Source: Rubrolithibacter sp043763625 | Lineage (GTDB): Bacteria; Bacteroidota; Bacteroidia; Sphingobacteriales; Sphingobacteriaceae | NCBI GenBank assembly: GCA_043763625.1 | Contig: JAYULL010000061.1 | Span: forward strand, 62,001-126,000 | Length of the DNA stretch: 64,000 nt | Direction of reading: 5' to 3' | Shown: positions 9,515 through 17,826 of the stretch, piece by piece | How the letters are laid out: each line of letters begins with the position of its first letter | How positions within the stretch are numbered: position 1 is the stretch's first letter | The notes under the pieces: model-generated | Told to the model about the DNA's origin: nothing | The model's database searches: none | What the model saw: the letters and a program-made list of their open reading frames with translations, nothing else | Position numbers and translations under genes: made by a program

Positions 9515-9542
9515 AAAAAAGCCCCCCGGATTTGCGGGAGGC
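9515..9542 (-). terminator. attenuator terminator 1 (proximal to the aminotransferase)
   Basis: On the minus strand, GCCTCCCG pairs with CGGGGGGC (8 bp, one G-U) around a 6-base loop, followed by six T residues. It lies between leader peptide 1 and the aminotransferase start, 22 bases upstream of the ATG. Its 5' arm (9534-9541) can instead pair with GCGGGAAGG at 9578-9586, inside the last codons of the leader frame, giving an antiterminator. Confidence 0.82.
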
Positions 9543-9572
9543 CTGATGCTATTCACTGTTTTTAAAGCAATA

Positions 9573-9656
9573 TCAATCCTTCCCGCTCCAGCGTATTACC
9601 GCTGCGACTGCCACCACAATGACTGCTGTTTGATTGATATTTACCGGTTTTACCAT
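9573..9656 (-). CDS. attenuation leader peptide 1 (27 residues, Ile/Val/Ala-rich)
   Basis: An ATG at 9656 opens a 27-codon frame ending in TGA at 9573. The middle holds an uninterrupted run AVIVVAVAAVI (5 Val, 4 Ala, 2 Ile), then RWSGKD. It begins just after terminator 2 and ends 31 bases before terminator 1. This is the layout of a ribosome-mediated transcription attenuator: stalling at Val/Ala/Ile codons would leave the antiterminator segment at 9578-9586 free to pair with the 5' arm of terminator 1, allowing read-through into the aminotransferase. I see the frame, the codon run and the alternative pairings directly; the stalling mechanism is known from ilv/leu leaders. Confidence 0.8.
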   Translation of the reverse strand: MVKPVNINQTAVIVVAVAAVIRWSGKD

Positions 9657-9668
9657 TTTTCTTAAACT

Positions 9669-9697
9669 AAAAAAGCCCGACCAAATTGGACGGGCTT
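9669..9697 (-). terminator. attenuator terminator 2 (distal)
   Basis: Minus-strand AAGCCCG pairs with CGGGCTT, with an inner CCA/TGG extension across one mismatch, and is followed by a run of six T residues. It lies directly after leader peptide 2. Its 5' arm CCCGTCCAA can alternatively pair with TTGACGGG at 9725-9732 (8 bp with one bulged C), which covers the end of leader frame 2. Confidence 0.82.
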
Positions 9698-9721
9698 CCG
9701 TATATTTTTATTTATAATATA

Positions 9722-9784
9722 CTACCCGTCAATCTGCATTGCTGCGACTGCGACGATAGCGATATTATAAATAGTGTTGCTCAC
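9722..9784 (-). CDS. attenuation leader peptide 2 (20 residues, Ile/Ala/Val-rich)
   Basis: A GTG at 9784 opens a 20-codon frame, SNTIYNIAIVAVAAMQIDG after the start, ending in TAG at 9722. It contains the run IAIVAVAA. No in-frame ATG exists upstream before a TAG, so GTG is the only reasonable start. The start lies only a few bases from the expected transcription start of the promoter at 9790-9820, so this peptide would be translated from an essentially leaderless transcript. It is followed by its own terminator and antiterminator pairing, making it a second, independent attenuation unit ahead of unit 1. Confidence 0.7.
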   Translation of the reverse strand: MSNTIYNIAIVAVAAMQIDG

Positions 9785-9789
9785 GGCTT

Positions 9790-9820
9790 CAAAAGTAGTG
9801 TTCTAAGTTGTTAATACAAA
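9790..9820 (-). promoter_or_regulatory. Bacteroidota-type promoter for the leader/aminotransferase transcript
   Basis: On the minus strand TTTG (9820-9817), exactly 19 bases, then TACTTTTG (9797-9790) matches the Bacteroidota sigma-ABfr consensus TTTG-N19-TAnnTTTG. It lies just before leader peptide 2 and after the GMC oxidoreductase stop codon, so the aminotransferase transcript has its own start. Confidence 0.7.
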
Positions 9821-9908
9821 TAAAAAGTAAATTTAATTACAACGGATACTGCGATAAGCGATGAAACATCTACGGCTGCTAAAATTATATTTTTTCATGA
9901 TGTTGATA

Positions 9909-11642
9909 TTATAAATTTCCTTTTTTAAGTTCTTCTACTGCATGATTTACAGCCCGGGCAGTTAGAGCCATATACAAAATAGACGGACTTTGATTGCCGG
10001 TACTAGTCATACAAGCTCCGTCAGTAACAAAAACGTTTTTACAATGATGCATGGCGTTCCACTTATCCAAAAGAGAAGTTTCAGGGTCTTTACCCATTCT
10101 CGCTCCACCCATTTCGTGTATGTCTAAACCCGGTGCCTGATTATTTTTATGGTGACTAATATCCTTGCATCCGGCAACCTCTAACATTTCTGCACTTTGA
10201 GTTATAAAGTCGTCTATCAATTTGTCGTCGTTATTGTCGTAACCTACGGATGTGACTAATAGCGGAATTCCCCATTGATCAGTTTGATCCTTACTTAACC
10301 TTACGTGATTAGTTGCTTTTGGAACAGTTTCACCTTGCATATACATGTAAACTCCCCATTCTCCCGGAACGCTTAAAGCTTCTTTAAAATCTCCTCCTAC
10401 TTCTGTTTCAATACCGCTCACATCGCCGCGATTGCGATAAGCACCCATAAAAGTGGTATATCCGCCAACAAAATCAGTGTCCTGTTTTTTTAGGTTCCGG
10501 AAATTTGCCAGAATTCCCTCCGTAGGATTGCGCCCGTAAAAGTACTTATCAGCATACCCTTCGACTCTTGCACTTAACCCGGCTCGATACAAGTGAAACA
10601 TTACGTACTTCCCGAGAAGCCCGCTATCATTTCCCAAGCCGTTGGGAAAGCGCTTGGACTTAGAATTTAAAAGAACAAGATTACTGTTTAGTGCAGACGC
10701 GTTAACAAAAATAATCTTGGCAAAGTATTCTTTTACTTCTTTTGTGTTCGTATCAATAATTCTTACGCCGGAGGCTTTACCTTTCTTCTCATCATAAATA
10801 ATAGAATGAACTACAGAAAAAGGTCTGATAGTCAGATTTCCGGTTTTATTTGCCCAAGGTAAGGTTGAAGAAACCGAGCTGAAGTATGCCCCGTAAGGAC
10901 AGCCCCGCATACAAAGCGTTCGCGACAGGCATTTGCCTCTTCCTTGCTGTAAGTGAATTTCCCTCGGCTCAGATAAATGCGCCCAGCGTCCCTGAACTAA
11001 GAACCGGTTTCCGTAGTGCCCGCGTATTTTTCTCGACAAATCCTTTTCTACACAATTAAAATCGTAAGGCGGTAGAAATTCTCCGTCCGGCATTGCCTCT
11101 ATTCCGTCTTTATTTCCGCAGATTCCGATAAATTTTTCAACGTGAGAATACCAAGGTGCAATTTCATCGTAGCCTATGGGCCATTCAATTCCGTAGCCGT
11201 AACGAGCCGGAGCAGTGAACTCATATTTACTCCAACGTTGAGTAGCTCTACCCCAAATAATAGATTTTCCGCCTACTTGGTATCCGCGGATCCAGTCGAA
11301 GGGCTTTTCCTGAACGTAAGGATGATGAGCGTCTTTAACAAAAAAATGAGCAGTATCTTCAGCATAGCCGGCAGCACGAGTGATGAGGGGATTTTCATCC
11401 ATATGCTTCTTCGTCATTCGGAAGCGGTGCTTAAACTCCCAGGGCTTCATGTTTGCGGTGGGATAGTTTACGTTGTGCTCCACGTTTCTGCCGCGCTCCA
11501 GAACCAAGGTTTTCAACCCATGCTCACATAATTCTTTAGCTGCCCAACCCCCGCTTATGCCGGAACCGATTACAATTGCATCGTATGTGTTTTTATCAAC
11601 TCCGCCGGAATTTACGTTTACATTTTTAGCACTGTGTTCCAT
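9909..11642 (-). CDS. GMC-family FAD-dependent oxidoreductase
   Basis: A 577-residue glucose-methanol-choline oxidoreductase. The N-terminal dinucleotide motif is YDAIVIGSGISGGWAAKELC with ERGRNVEH following. The C-terminal DIHEMGGARMG and VTDGACMTSTGNQSPSI blocks hold the FAD-contacting and catalytic region. A cysteine cluster, CLSRTLCMRGCPYGAYF (about residues 238-254), is typical of bacterial membrane-associated sugar dehydrogenases of this type. Many Bacteroidota members oxidise glucosides or sugars and work with a small Tat-exported partner subunit (gluconate-dehydrogenase subunit 3 type); no such partner gene is in this window. It shares a strand with the Gfo/Idh gene, 31 bases away, so they likely form an operon. 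Substrate unknown. Confidence 0.92.
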   Translation of the reverse strand: MEHSAKNVNVNSGGVDKNTYDAIVIGSGISGGWAAKELCEHGLKTLVLERGRNVEHNVNYPTANMKPWEFKHRFRMTKKHMDENPLITRAAGYAEDTAHFFVKDAHHPYVQEKPFDWIRGYQVGGKSIIWGRATQRWSKYEFTAPARYGYGIEWPIGYDEIAPWYSHVEKFIGICGNKDGIEAMPDGEFLPPYDFNCVEKDLSRKIRGHYGNRFLVQGRWAHLSEPREIHLQQGRGKCLSRTLCMRGCPYGAYFSSVSSTLPWANKTGNLTIRPFSVVHSIIYDEKKGKASGVRIIDTNTKEVKEYFAKIIFVNASALNSNLVLLNSKSKRFPNGLGNDSGLLGKYVMFHLYRAGLSARVEGYADKYFYGRNPTEGILANFRNLKKQDTDFVGGYTTFMGAYRNRGDVSGIETEVGGDFKEALSVPGEWGVYMYMQGETVPKATNHVRLSKDQTDQWGIPLLVTSVGYDNNDDKLIDDFITQSAEMLEVAGCKDISHHKNNQAPGLDIHEMGGARMGKDPETSLLDKWNAMHHCKNVFVTDGACMTSTGNQSPSILYMALTARAVNHAVEELKKGNL

Positions 11643-11673
11643 CGCTATTTATTTAAATTTTGACTTCTTCATT

Positions 11674-12756
11674 TTATACTCCTAACCATAAATCAATCGG
11701 CTTTTTAACACGGGGAGAAAAAGGAAGCTCAATTTTTTTTCCTTGCCCTGCCGAGGCATAAGCTGCATAAATAATTTCAAGTACTGCTCGTCCGTCTTCT
11801 CCTGTAACTAAAGGCTCCTTATCTTCTCGAACACACTCAATAAAATGCTTCAATTCATGCGGATAGCCTTGATTAAAAACTTCTTCAAAAACCGTGAAAC
11901 TCCAACCTTGAGTAGTGTCGGCTTTTTCCATTGCATAGCCATAGCCGTTTTTGCTGTAGGTTATAGCTGCATTGCCCATAAATAAATCAGCATAAATAAC
12001 TCCTGCGGTTCCGTAAATTTCGCATTTATCGTCCATGCCGCCGTGCTTTGCCCAACTGTTCTCTGCTACACCTATAACACCGTTTTCAAATTCTACAATT
12101 ACAACAGAATTATCCTCGCCTTTTGTTATTTCTTTATGATAGAAAGTGTTCATTGTACTCATTACACTTCTAACTTTCGCGTTTCCCAACATCCATCTAA
12201 ACCAACCGAAAGCATGGCAACCCATGTCCATTAAAACTCCCCCTCCGGCAAGATTGATGTCATAGAACCAACTTGTATGCGGCCCGGAATGCTTTTCGCT
12301 TTGCTTCAGCATGTAAATATCTCCTACCGCTCCTTCCTTAACTAAATGCCTTGCTCGTTCATATTTCGGTGCAAAACAAAGTTCCTCGGCATACATAAGC
12401 TTTACGTTATTTGCTTTGCAAGCAGCTATCATTTCGTCGGCCTCTTCAAGCGTTACCGCCAAGGGTTTTTCTATGATAATGTGTTTTTTTGCAGCTGCCG
12501 CAAGAAGCGTAGCTCTAGCATGAAGAAAGTTGGGAAGACAAATATCCACCACCTCACAACCGGATTCGGTTATTGCCTTTTCCTGATCATCAAACCATTG
12601 CGGAATGCCGTGCTTTTGAGCAAATGCCTTTGCCTTTTCAATATCGCGGGCATAAACGGCAACAACCTCTGCTTCAGGAACAAAACGATGATAGCTTTCG
12701 AAATGAATATCAGAAATAAATCCTGCACCGAGGATGGTAACTTTGATTTTGGTCAT
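11674..12756 (-). CDS. Gfo/Idh/MocA family oxidoreductase
   Basis: A 360-residue NAD(P)-dependent oxidoreductase. The Rossmann motif is VTILGAGFISDIHFESY, followed by VDICLPNFLHARATLLAA and the signature HIIIEKPLAVTLEEADEMI. AGGGVLMDMGCHAFGWFRWMLG marks the C-terminal domain with the conserved Asp/His pair. No signal peptide, so cytoplasmic. Upstream partner of the GMC oxidoreductase; in Bacteroidota such pairs are linked to 3-keto-sugar metabolism, but the substrate here is not known. Confidence 0.92.
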   Translation of the reverse strand: MTKIKVTILGAGFISDIHFESYHRFVPEAEVVAVYARDIEKAKAFAQKHGIPQWFDDQEKAITESGCEVVDICLPNFLHARATLLAAAAKKHIIIEKPLAVTLEEADEMIAACKANNVKLMYAEELCFAPKYERARHLVKEGAVGDIYMLKQSEKHSGPHTSWFYDINLAGGGVLMDMGCHAFGWFRWMLGNAKVRSVMSTMNTFYHKEITKGEDNSVVIVEFENGVIGVAENSWAKHGGMDDKCEIYGTAGVIYADLFMGNAAITYSKNGYGYAMEKADTTQGWSFTVFEEVFNQGYPHELKHFIECVREDKEPLVTGEDGRAVLEIIYAAYASAGQGKKIELPFSPRVKKPIDLWLGV

Positions 12757-12974
12757 AACAGGTTAAGATTAGTACAGGCTTAAGATGCTTAAAAATGATT
12801 GATTTAAAGCAAGAATTTTTTAAATATATTATCCTTTTCGAGCGCTATTATCCGGGAGGATAGACCGGAATGCAGCGGCTAAATAAAGCAGATGTTATTT
12901 TTTTATTAAGAAATCTTTAATCCCGGTTTCAGGGTTCTATCTTCTATATTTTTGTAGCAAAACCCCCTTAACTT

Positions 12975-14507
12975 ATGGTAGTAAAAAAACTTTTAGTCGG
13001 CCTTTCAATAGGCGCTATAATCTTGTCGGGCTGCGACCCTGAAGAAATCTCACCGAAAAAAGCATCTCAAAAAAAGGAAGTTTTAATTGCCGAAAACCTT
13101 TCTTCATTTTCTCAGAAAGCTTTTTTTGACATAGGTGAAACGGCTGCCTCCGAAATTTCAGCCTACGACTCTGCATCTAAACGCCTCTTTGTAGTAAACA
13201 ACGAAACCGGTTCAAAAGTTGAGGTATTAGACCTTAGTAACTTCCCTACAGTCACTAAACTTCAGTCTATCGATTTCGCAGCAGTAAGTGGCGGAGCAAA
13301 TAGCGTAGCAGTACACAACGGATTGCTAGCTGTCGCGTTAGAAGGCATTAACAAGCAAGATAACGGAAGCATTGCAATTTTGAATACCGCTACTTTAACA
13401 GAAATTGCGAGAGTTGAAGCCGGAGCATTGCCGGATATGGTGACTTTCAGTCCCGACGGTCGATTTATCATTTCAGCCAATGAAGGCGAACCGAGCGGTG
13501 ACTATACGAATGACCCAAAAGGTTCAATTTCAATCATCGACGTAAAAACTAAATCTGTAAAAACGATAGACTTTTCTTCGTTTGAGAACCAAAAAGACGC
13601 TCTATCCAAAAAACATTTTCGTGTTTTCGGCTTAAATGCTTCTTTTGCTCAAGATATTGAACCCGAGTATATTACGGTATGCTCAGACTCGAAAAAAGCT
13701 TGGGTTACTTTACAGGAAAATAACGGTGTTGCCGAGATAAATCTGGAAGCCGGACTTATCACTAAAATTATTCCGCTCGGAGTAAAAGACATTAACAAAG
13801 GCGATTATAAATTCGACGTGAGTGATAAAGACCAAAAAATTGAATTGGGCCATCACCCGATTTTCGCCTATTATTTACCGGATGCAATTTCATATTTCAC
13901 TTCTAAAAATACAGGATATTTGGCATTGGCGAACGAAGGCGACACTCGTGAATATGACACCTTCGGTGAAGAAGACAGAGTTAAAGATTTGATATTAGAT
14001 CCTATCCGGTTCCCGAACGCGTCTGAACTGCAAAAAGAAGAAATCTTAGGTCGTTTGACTGTAACCAATCTTTTCGGAGATACTGATAAAGACGGAGATT
14101 TTGACGAGTTGTATTCTACCGGTGGAAGAAGTGTGAGCATTATAAATGCATCTACCGGAAAATTAGTTGCAGATATCGGTGTTGACTTAGAAGAACGTGT
14201 AATCGCTGCCGGAAAATACGACGACGGCCGTTCTGACAACAAAGGAGTTGAAGTTGAAGCAGTTACTGTTGCTGAGATTAACGGAAAACAAATTTGCTTT
14301 ATTGGTATGGAACGAGCGGATATGATTGCAGTTTATAATGTGACTAATCCGAACAATCCTCAATTCTTACAAATATTTGCCACAGGAGATGCTCCCGAAG
14401 GATTGTTATATATCAAACCCGAAGACAGTCCGAACGGGAAAAGTTTACTGGTTGTGTCGAGCGAAGGAGACGGACAAGTTAGCTTCTATCAACCGGATAG
14501 CTTGTAG
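12975..14507 (+). CDS. choice-of-anchor I family lipoprotein (beta-propeller-like)
   Basis: A 510-residue secreted protein with a lipobox (IGAIILSGCD) at about residues 14-22, so probably anchored to a membrane by lipid. The body matches the choice-of-anchor I domain: AAVSGGANSVAVHNGLLAVAL, ALPDMVTFSPDGRFIISANEGEP, PKGSISIIDV, TLQENNGVAEINLEA and GRSDNKGVEVEAVTVAEI. These blocks form a propeller-like repeat domain found on extracellular proteins, sometimes beside phosphatase domains. No catalytic domain is present. Function is unknown. The upstream CTATATTTTTG about 30 bases before the ATG resembles a -7 element. Confidence 0.85.
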   Translation: MVVKKLLVGLSIGAIILSGCDPEEISPKKASQKKEVLIAENLSSFSQKAFFDIGETAASEISAYDSASKRLFVVNNETGSKVEVLDLSNFPTVTKLQSIDFAAVSGGANSVAVHNGLLAVALEGINKQDNGSIAILNTATLTEIARVEAGALPDMVTFSPDGRFIISANEGEPSGDYTNDPKGSISIIDVKTKSVKTIDFSSFENQKDALSKKHFRVFGLNASFAQDIEPEYITVCSDSKKAWVTLQENNGVAEINLEAGLITKIIPLGVKDINKGDYKFDVSDKDQKIELGHHPIFAYYLPDAISYFTSKNTGYLALANEGDTREYDTFGEEDRVKDLILDPIRFPNASELQKEEILGRLTVTNLFGDTDKDGDFDELYSTGGRSVSIINASTGKLVADIGVDLEERVIAAGKYDDGRSDNKGVEVEAVTVAEINGKQICFIGMERADMIAVYNVTNPNNPQFLQIFATGDAPEGLLYIKPEDSPNGKSLLVVSSEGDGQVSFYQPDSL

Positions 14508-14515
14508 AAATACAA

Positions 14516-14644
14516 TAAACGTAGACAGGGTTTCGAACCCAAACAATTAACGCTTACAAGGTTTCGAAGCCAAAATTTTAACGCATACAGGGTTTTGGAA
14601 GCCAAACAATTAACGCTGACATGGTTTGAAACCCTGTCAGCGTT
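14516..14644. repeat. degenerate ~31-bp repeat cluster ending in a palindrome
   Basis: Four successive units begin at about 14516, 14549, 14580 and 14612. Each carries a variant of AACGCTGACAGGGTTTCGAA followed by CCAAACAATT. The last unit is a 33-bp imperfect palindrome, AACGCTGACATGGTTT...AACCCTGTCAGCGTT, ending at the alaS stop codon. The cluster sits between the convergent 3' ends of the choice-of-anchor gene and alaS, so it may act as a terminator for both. Relatives occur at 43280 and 46965. Confidence 0.75.
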
Positions 14645-17277
14645 TACAAAAACTTCTTTGCATACTGAAGTGCTCGTTCCAGTCCTGAAACATCTTTCCC
14701 TCCTGCTGTTGCATAAAAAGGCTGGCCTCCGCCTCCACCTTGAATTTCTTTCGCCAACTCTTTAACTATTGTTCCGGCATTTAATCCCTTTTCCTTAACC
14801 AAATTCTCCGAAATCATTACCGTTAAATTCGGCTTTCCGTCTATTTCAGCGCCCAAAACCAAGAACATATTTTCTACAATATCTTTTAGAGAATAAGCTA
14901 AAGTTTTTATAGCCTCAGCATTTGAAAGACTTACTTTTTGAGCGATAAAATTAATGACGCCGACTTTTTCCGCCCTTTGAGCAAGCTCATATTTTAATGA
15001 AGCAGCTTTTTCAAAACCAGATTTCTCGAGTTCTTTTTTCAGCTTGTTATTTTCTTCAAGGAGATTCTCAACAGCTTTCGCTATGTCTTTCGGGCTTTTA
15101 AGTAAGTTTTTTAACTCGCTCACAACTTTGCTTTGCTCGTTAAAATACAATTCAGCTTTTTCGGCGGCGATGGCTTCAATCCGGCGTACTCCGGCAGCTA
15201 CGGCACTTTCTGAAAGTATTTTAAAATGGCCGATTTGTCCGGTAGCTTTAACATGAGTTCCGCCGCAAAGCTCTTTTGAAAACTTATCGTCGAACGTAAT
15301 CATCCGGACAAATTCACCGTACTTTTCGCCGAACAGAGCAGTAACTCCACTTTCTACTGCTTCTTTATACGGGACATTTCTTTGCTCTTTTAAAGGAATA
15401 TTTTCTCGAATCTTTTTGTTGACTATTGCTTCAATTTCAAAAAGTTCCTCGTCGGTTACTTTTGAGAAGTGCGAAAAGTCGAAACGCAAGTAGTCGCCGT
15501 TTACTAACGATCCTTTCTGTTGCACATGTTTTCCTAAAATTTGTCGCAAAGCGGAATGCAACAAATGAGTAGCCGAATGGTGACTTTCGATACTTAAACG
15601 TTTCGTCATATCTACTTTCGCAACAAGAGCTTCGGCAGGATCGTCCGGAAGTTCGTCGGCAAAATGAACAATAAGAGCATTTTCCTTTTTGGTATCCGTG
15701 ATCTTTATTGAGGTCTGATGCCGGTGGTCTGATGCCTGACTCCCTGCTTCAACCAACTCTCCCGTATCGCCGATTTGTCCCCCGCTCTCTGCATAAAATG
15801 GCGTTCTGTCTAATACGATTTGATATTGTTCTTTTCCTTTAGTGTTTACCTTCCGGTATTTTAAAATTTGTGTTTCAGTTTCTAATTGGTCGTACCCGAT
15901 AAACTCTGTTTCATCTCCGCTTCTAACTATTACCCAATCGCCTGTATCAATGGCGGTAGCTGCTCGGGAGCGATTTTTCTGATGCTCGAGAGCTTTGTTG
16001 AAACCTTCCATATCAACATTAAAGCCTTTTTCTCGAGCCATCAATTCGGTTAAGTCTATCGGGAAACCGAAGGTATCGTATAGCTCAAAAGCGAATTCTC
16101 CTTCTATTATTCCGGCTTTAGGCATATACCTGTCAAACCTTTGAATTCCTGTTTCTAAAGTCCTCAAAAACGAAAACTCCTCTTCCAAAATAACCTTTTG
16201 AACAAAGTCTTGTTGCTGCTTCAATTCAGGAAAAACGTCGTCGAACTGTTCAGCCAAAACCGGTATAAGTTGATTCAAGAAAGGTTCTTTAAATCCTAAA
16301 TATTGATAAGCATATCGAACAGCACGACGCAAAATCCGGCGAATTACATAGCCTGCTTTATTGTTTGATGGTAACTGCCCGTCGGCAATAGTAAAGGAAA
16401 TAGCACGAATATGGTCGGCCATTACACGCAGCGCAACATCGGTTGCCTCACTTGCCCCGTATTTAATTCCGCAAGCCTTGGCAATAAAGTTAATCAGCGG
16501 AGTAAAAACATCGGTATCGTAATTAGAAGACTTCTGTTGGATAACCCGAACCAAACGCTCCAAACCCATCCCGGTATCCACATGTTTTGCCGGCAAGGGT
16601 TGCAATGATCCGTCTTTAAGCCGGTTAAACTGCATGAACACATTGTTCCAAATTTCGATCACTTGCGGATCGTCGTTATTAACCAGCGTTGCTCCGTCTA
16701 CCTTTGATCGTTCTTCGTCAGTTCTACAATCCACATGTATTTCAGAGCAAGGTCCGCAAGGTCCGGTATCGCCCATCTCCCAGAAATTATCTTTTTTATT
16801 TCCCAAAAGAATTCGGTCCTCAGCTATATATTGCTTCCAGAAGTCGTATGCTTCTTGATCTTTAGGCAAGTTTTCATTCTCATCGCCTTGAAAAACTGTA
16901 ACGTAAAGACGATCTTTCGGCAATTTGTAAACTTCGGTTAAAAGTTCCCAGCTCCAAGCAATGGCTTCTTCTTTAAAGTAGTCGCCGAAGCTCCAATTAC
17001 CGAGCATTTCGAACATGGTATGATGATAGGTATCGATCCCAACCTCCTCCAAATCGTTGTGCTTGCCCGAAACACGAAGACAACGTTGAGTGTCGGCTAT
17101 TCGAGAATATTTTATTGCCGCCTCGCCTAAAAATAGTTCTTTAAACGGGTTCATTCCGGCATTAATAAACATTAAGGTGGGGTCGTTTTTAACAACAATA
17201 GGTGCAGAAGGAACAACTTGATGTCCTTTACTTGCAAAAAAATCTAAAAAAGCCTGCCTGATCTCTTTCGTCGTCAT
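14644..17277 (-). CDS. alaS: alanyl-tRNA synthetase
   Basis: An 877-residue class II synthetase that charges tRNA-Ala. I start at MTTKEIRQAFLDFFASKGHQ (17277), the usual N-terminus; in-frame ATGs at 17280 and 17301 would add 1 and 8 residues. The catalytic core has PTLMFINAGMNPFKELFLG and RVSGKHNDLEEVG. The editing domain has HHSATHLLHSAL and CGGTHVKATGQIGHF, supplying the zinc-binding His and Cys residues. The C-terminal region ends in a glycine-rich GGGGGQPFYATAGG DHHA1-type motif. All domains are present and full length. Confidence 0.97.
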   Translation of the reverse strand: MTTKEIRQAFLDFFASKGHQVVPSAPIVVKNDPTLMFINAGMNPFKELFLGEAAIKYSRIADTQRCLRVSGKHNDLEEVGIDTYHHTMFEMLGNWSFGDYFKEEAIAWSWELLTEVYKLPKDRLYVTVFQGDENENLPKDQEAYDFWKQYIAEDRILLGNKKDNFWEMGDTGPCGPCSEIHVDCRTDEERSKVDGATLVNNDDPQVIEIWNNVFMQFNRLKDGSLQPLPAKHVDTGMGLERLVRVIQQKSSNYDTDVFTPLINFIAKACGIKYGASEATDVALRVMADHIRAISFTIADGQLPSNNKAGYVIRRILRRAVRYAYQYLGFKEPFLNQLIPVLAEQFDDVFPELKQQQDFVQKVILEEEFSFLRTLETGIQRFDRYMPKAGIIEGEFAFELYDTFGFPIDLTELMAREKGFNVDMEGFNKALEHQKNRSRAATAIDTGDWVIVRSGDETEFIGYDQLETETQILKYRKVNTKGKEQYQIVLDRTPFYAESGGQIGDTGELVEAGSQASDHRHQTSIKITDTKKENALIVHFADELPDDPAEALVAKVDMTKRLSIESHHSATHLLHSALRQILGKHVQQKGSLVNGDYLRFDFSHFSKVTDEELFEIEAIVNKKIRENIPLKEQRNVPYKEAVESGVTALFGEKYGEFVRMITFDDKFSKELCGGTHVKATGQIGHFKILSESAVAAGVRRIEAIAAEKAELYFNEQSKVVSELKNLLKSPKDIAKAVENLLEENNKLKKELEKSGFEKAASLKYELAQRAEKVGVINFIAQKVSLSNAEAIKTLAYSLKDIVENMFLVLGAEIDGKPNLTVMISENLVKEKGLNAGTIVKELAKEIQGGGGGQPFYATAGGKDVSGLERALQYAKKFL

Positions 17278-17460
17278 CATGAAAAATAAAAATTTGCGCA
17301 AAGTTAGCAGGAGAAGTCGGATTTGAGATAGAAGATGTAAGATTTGAGATACCTGACTGTCGAAATTCGGACAGTTGGATGCTAAAACAAACCTTTCAGA
17401 CTTCCCTAACTTTCGTTTTCAAAATCGTAAATCAGTAAACCTGAAATCATAAATCTGAAT

Positions 17461-17468
17461 TATCTTTG
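17461..17468 (+). promoter_or_regulatory. -7 promoter element upstream of the MerR gene
   Basis: TATCTTTG fits the Bacteroidota -7 consensus TAnnTTTG exactly, but ends only 3 bases before the ATG at 17472. No TTTG is found 19 bases upstream. If used, the transcript would be leaderless or nearly so. Confidence 0.4.
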
Positions 17469-17471
17469 CTT

Positions 17472-17807
17472 ATGCCTTATAAAGAACGCGATATCAACAA
17501 GCTCTATTACACGATGGGCGAGGTAACAGAAATGTTCGAGGTTAACGCCTCCCAAATTCGTTTTTACGAGAAAGAGTTCGACGTTATTCAGCCAAAAAAA
17601 AATAAAAAAGGCAATCGTCTTTTTACGCCGGAAGACGTCGAAAATCTGAAAATTATTTTTTATCTGGTTAAAGAAAAGGGCTTTACCTTGCAAGGCGCTA
17701 AAGAACATTTGAAAACTAACAAAGGCGAAGTAAAAGAAAACCAAAAGATCATTAACTCGTTGGAACGATTAAAGACCTTTTTAATCGAGGTTAAAGAACA
17801 ACTCTAA
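17472..17807 (+). CDS. MerR family transcriptional regulator
   Basis: A 111-residue protein with a MerR-type winged helix-turn-helix: YYTMGEVTEMFEVNASQIRFYEKEF at about residues 11-35, then NKKGNRLFTPEDVENLKII. The C-terminus is a helical dimerisation segment rich in Lys and Glu. No metal-binding cysteines or effector domain is present, so it is a short member of unknown signal. Start is the ATG at 17472; a TTG two codons upstream is unlikely. The lipid kinase gene starts 19 bases after the stop, so the two are probably cotranscribed. Confidence 0.88.
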   Translation: MPYKERDINKLYYTMGEVTEMFEVNASQIRFYEKEFDVIQPKKNKKGNRLFTPEDVENLKIIFYLVKEKGFTLQGAKEHLKTNKGEVKENQKIINSLERLKTFLIEVKEQL

Positions 17808-17826
17808 ACCCAAAACTTACCCCCCG

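Noticed and set aside
9830..9898. Third Ile/Val/Ala-rich frame (AAVDVSSLIAVSVVI) just upstream of the attenuator promoter
   Set aside because: It has no ATG, GTG or TTG start, lies upstream of the predicted transcription start, and no terminator or alternative stem follows it.
14516..14644. Short repeats that could be mistaken for a CRISPR array
   Set aside because: The units are degenerate and contiguous, without spacers of constant length, and no cas genes are present.
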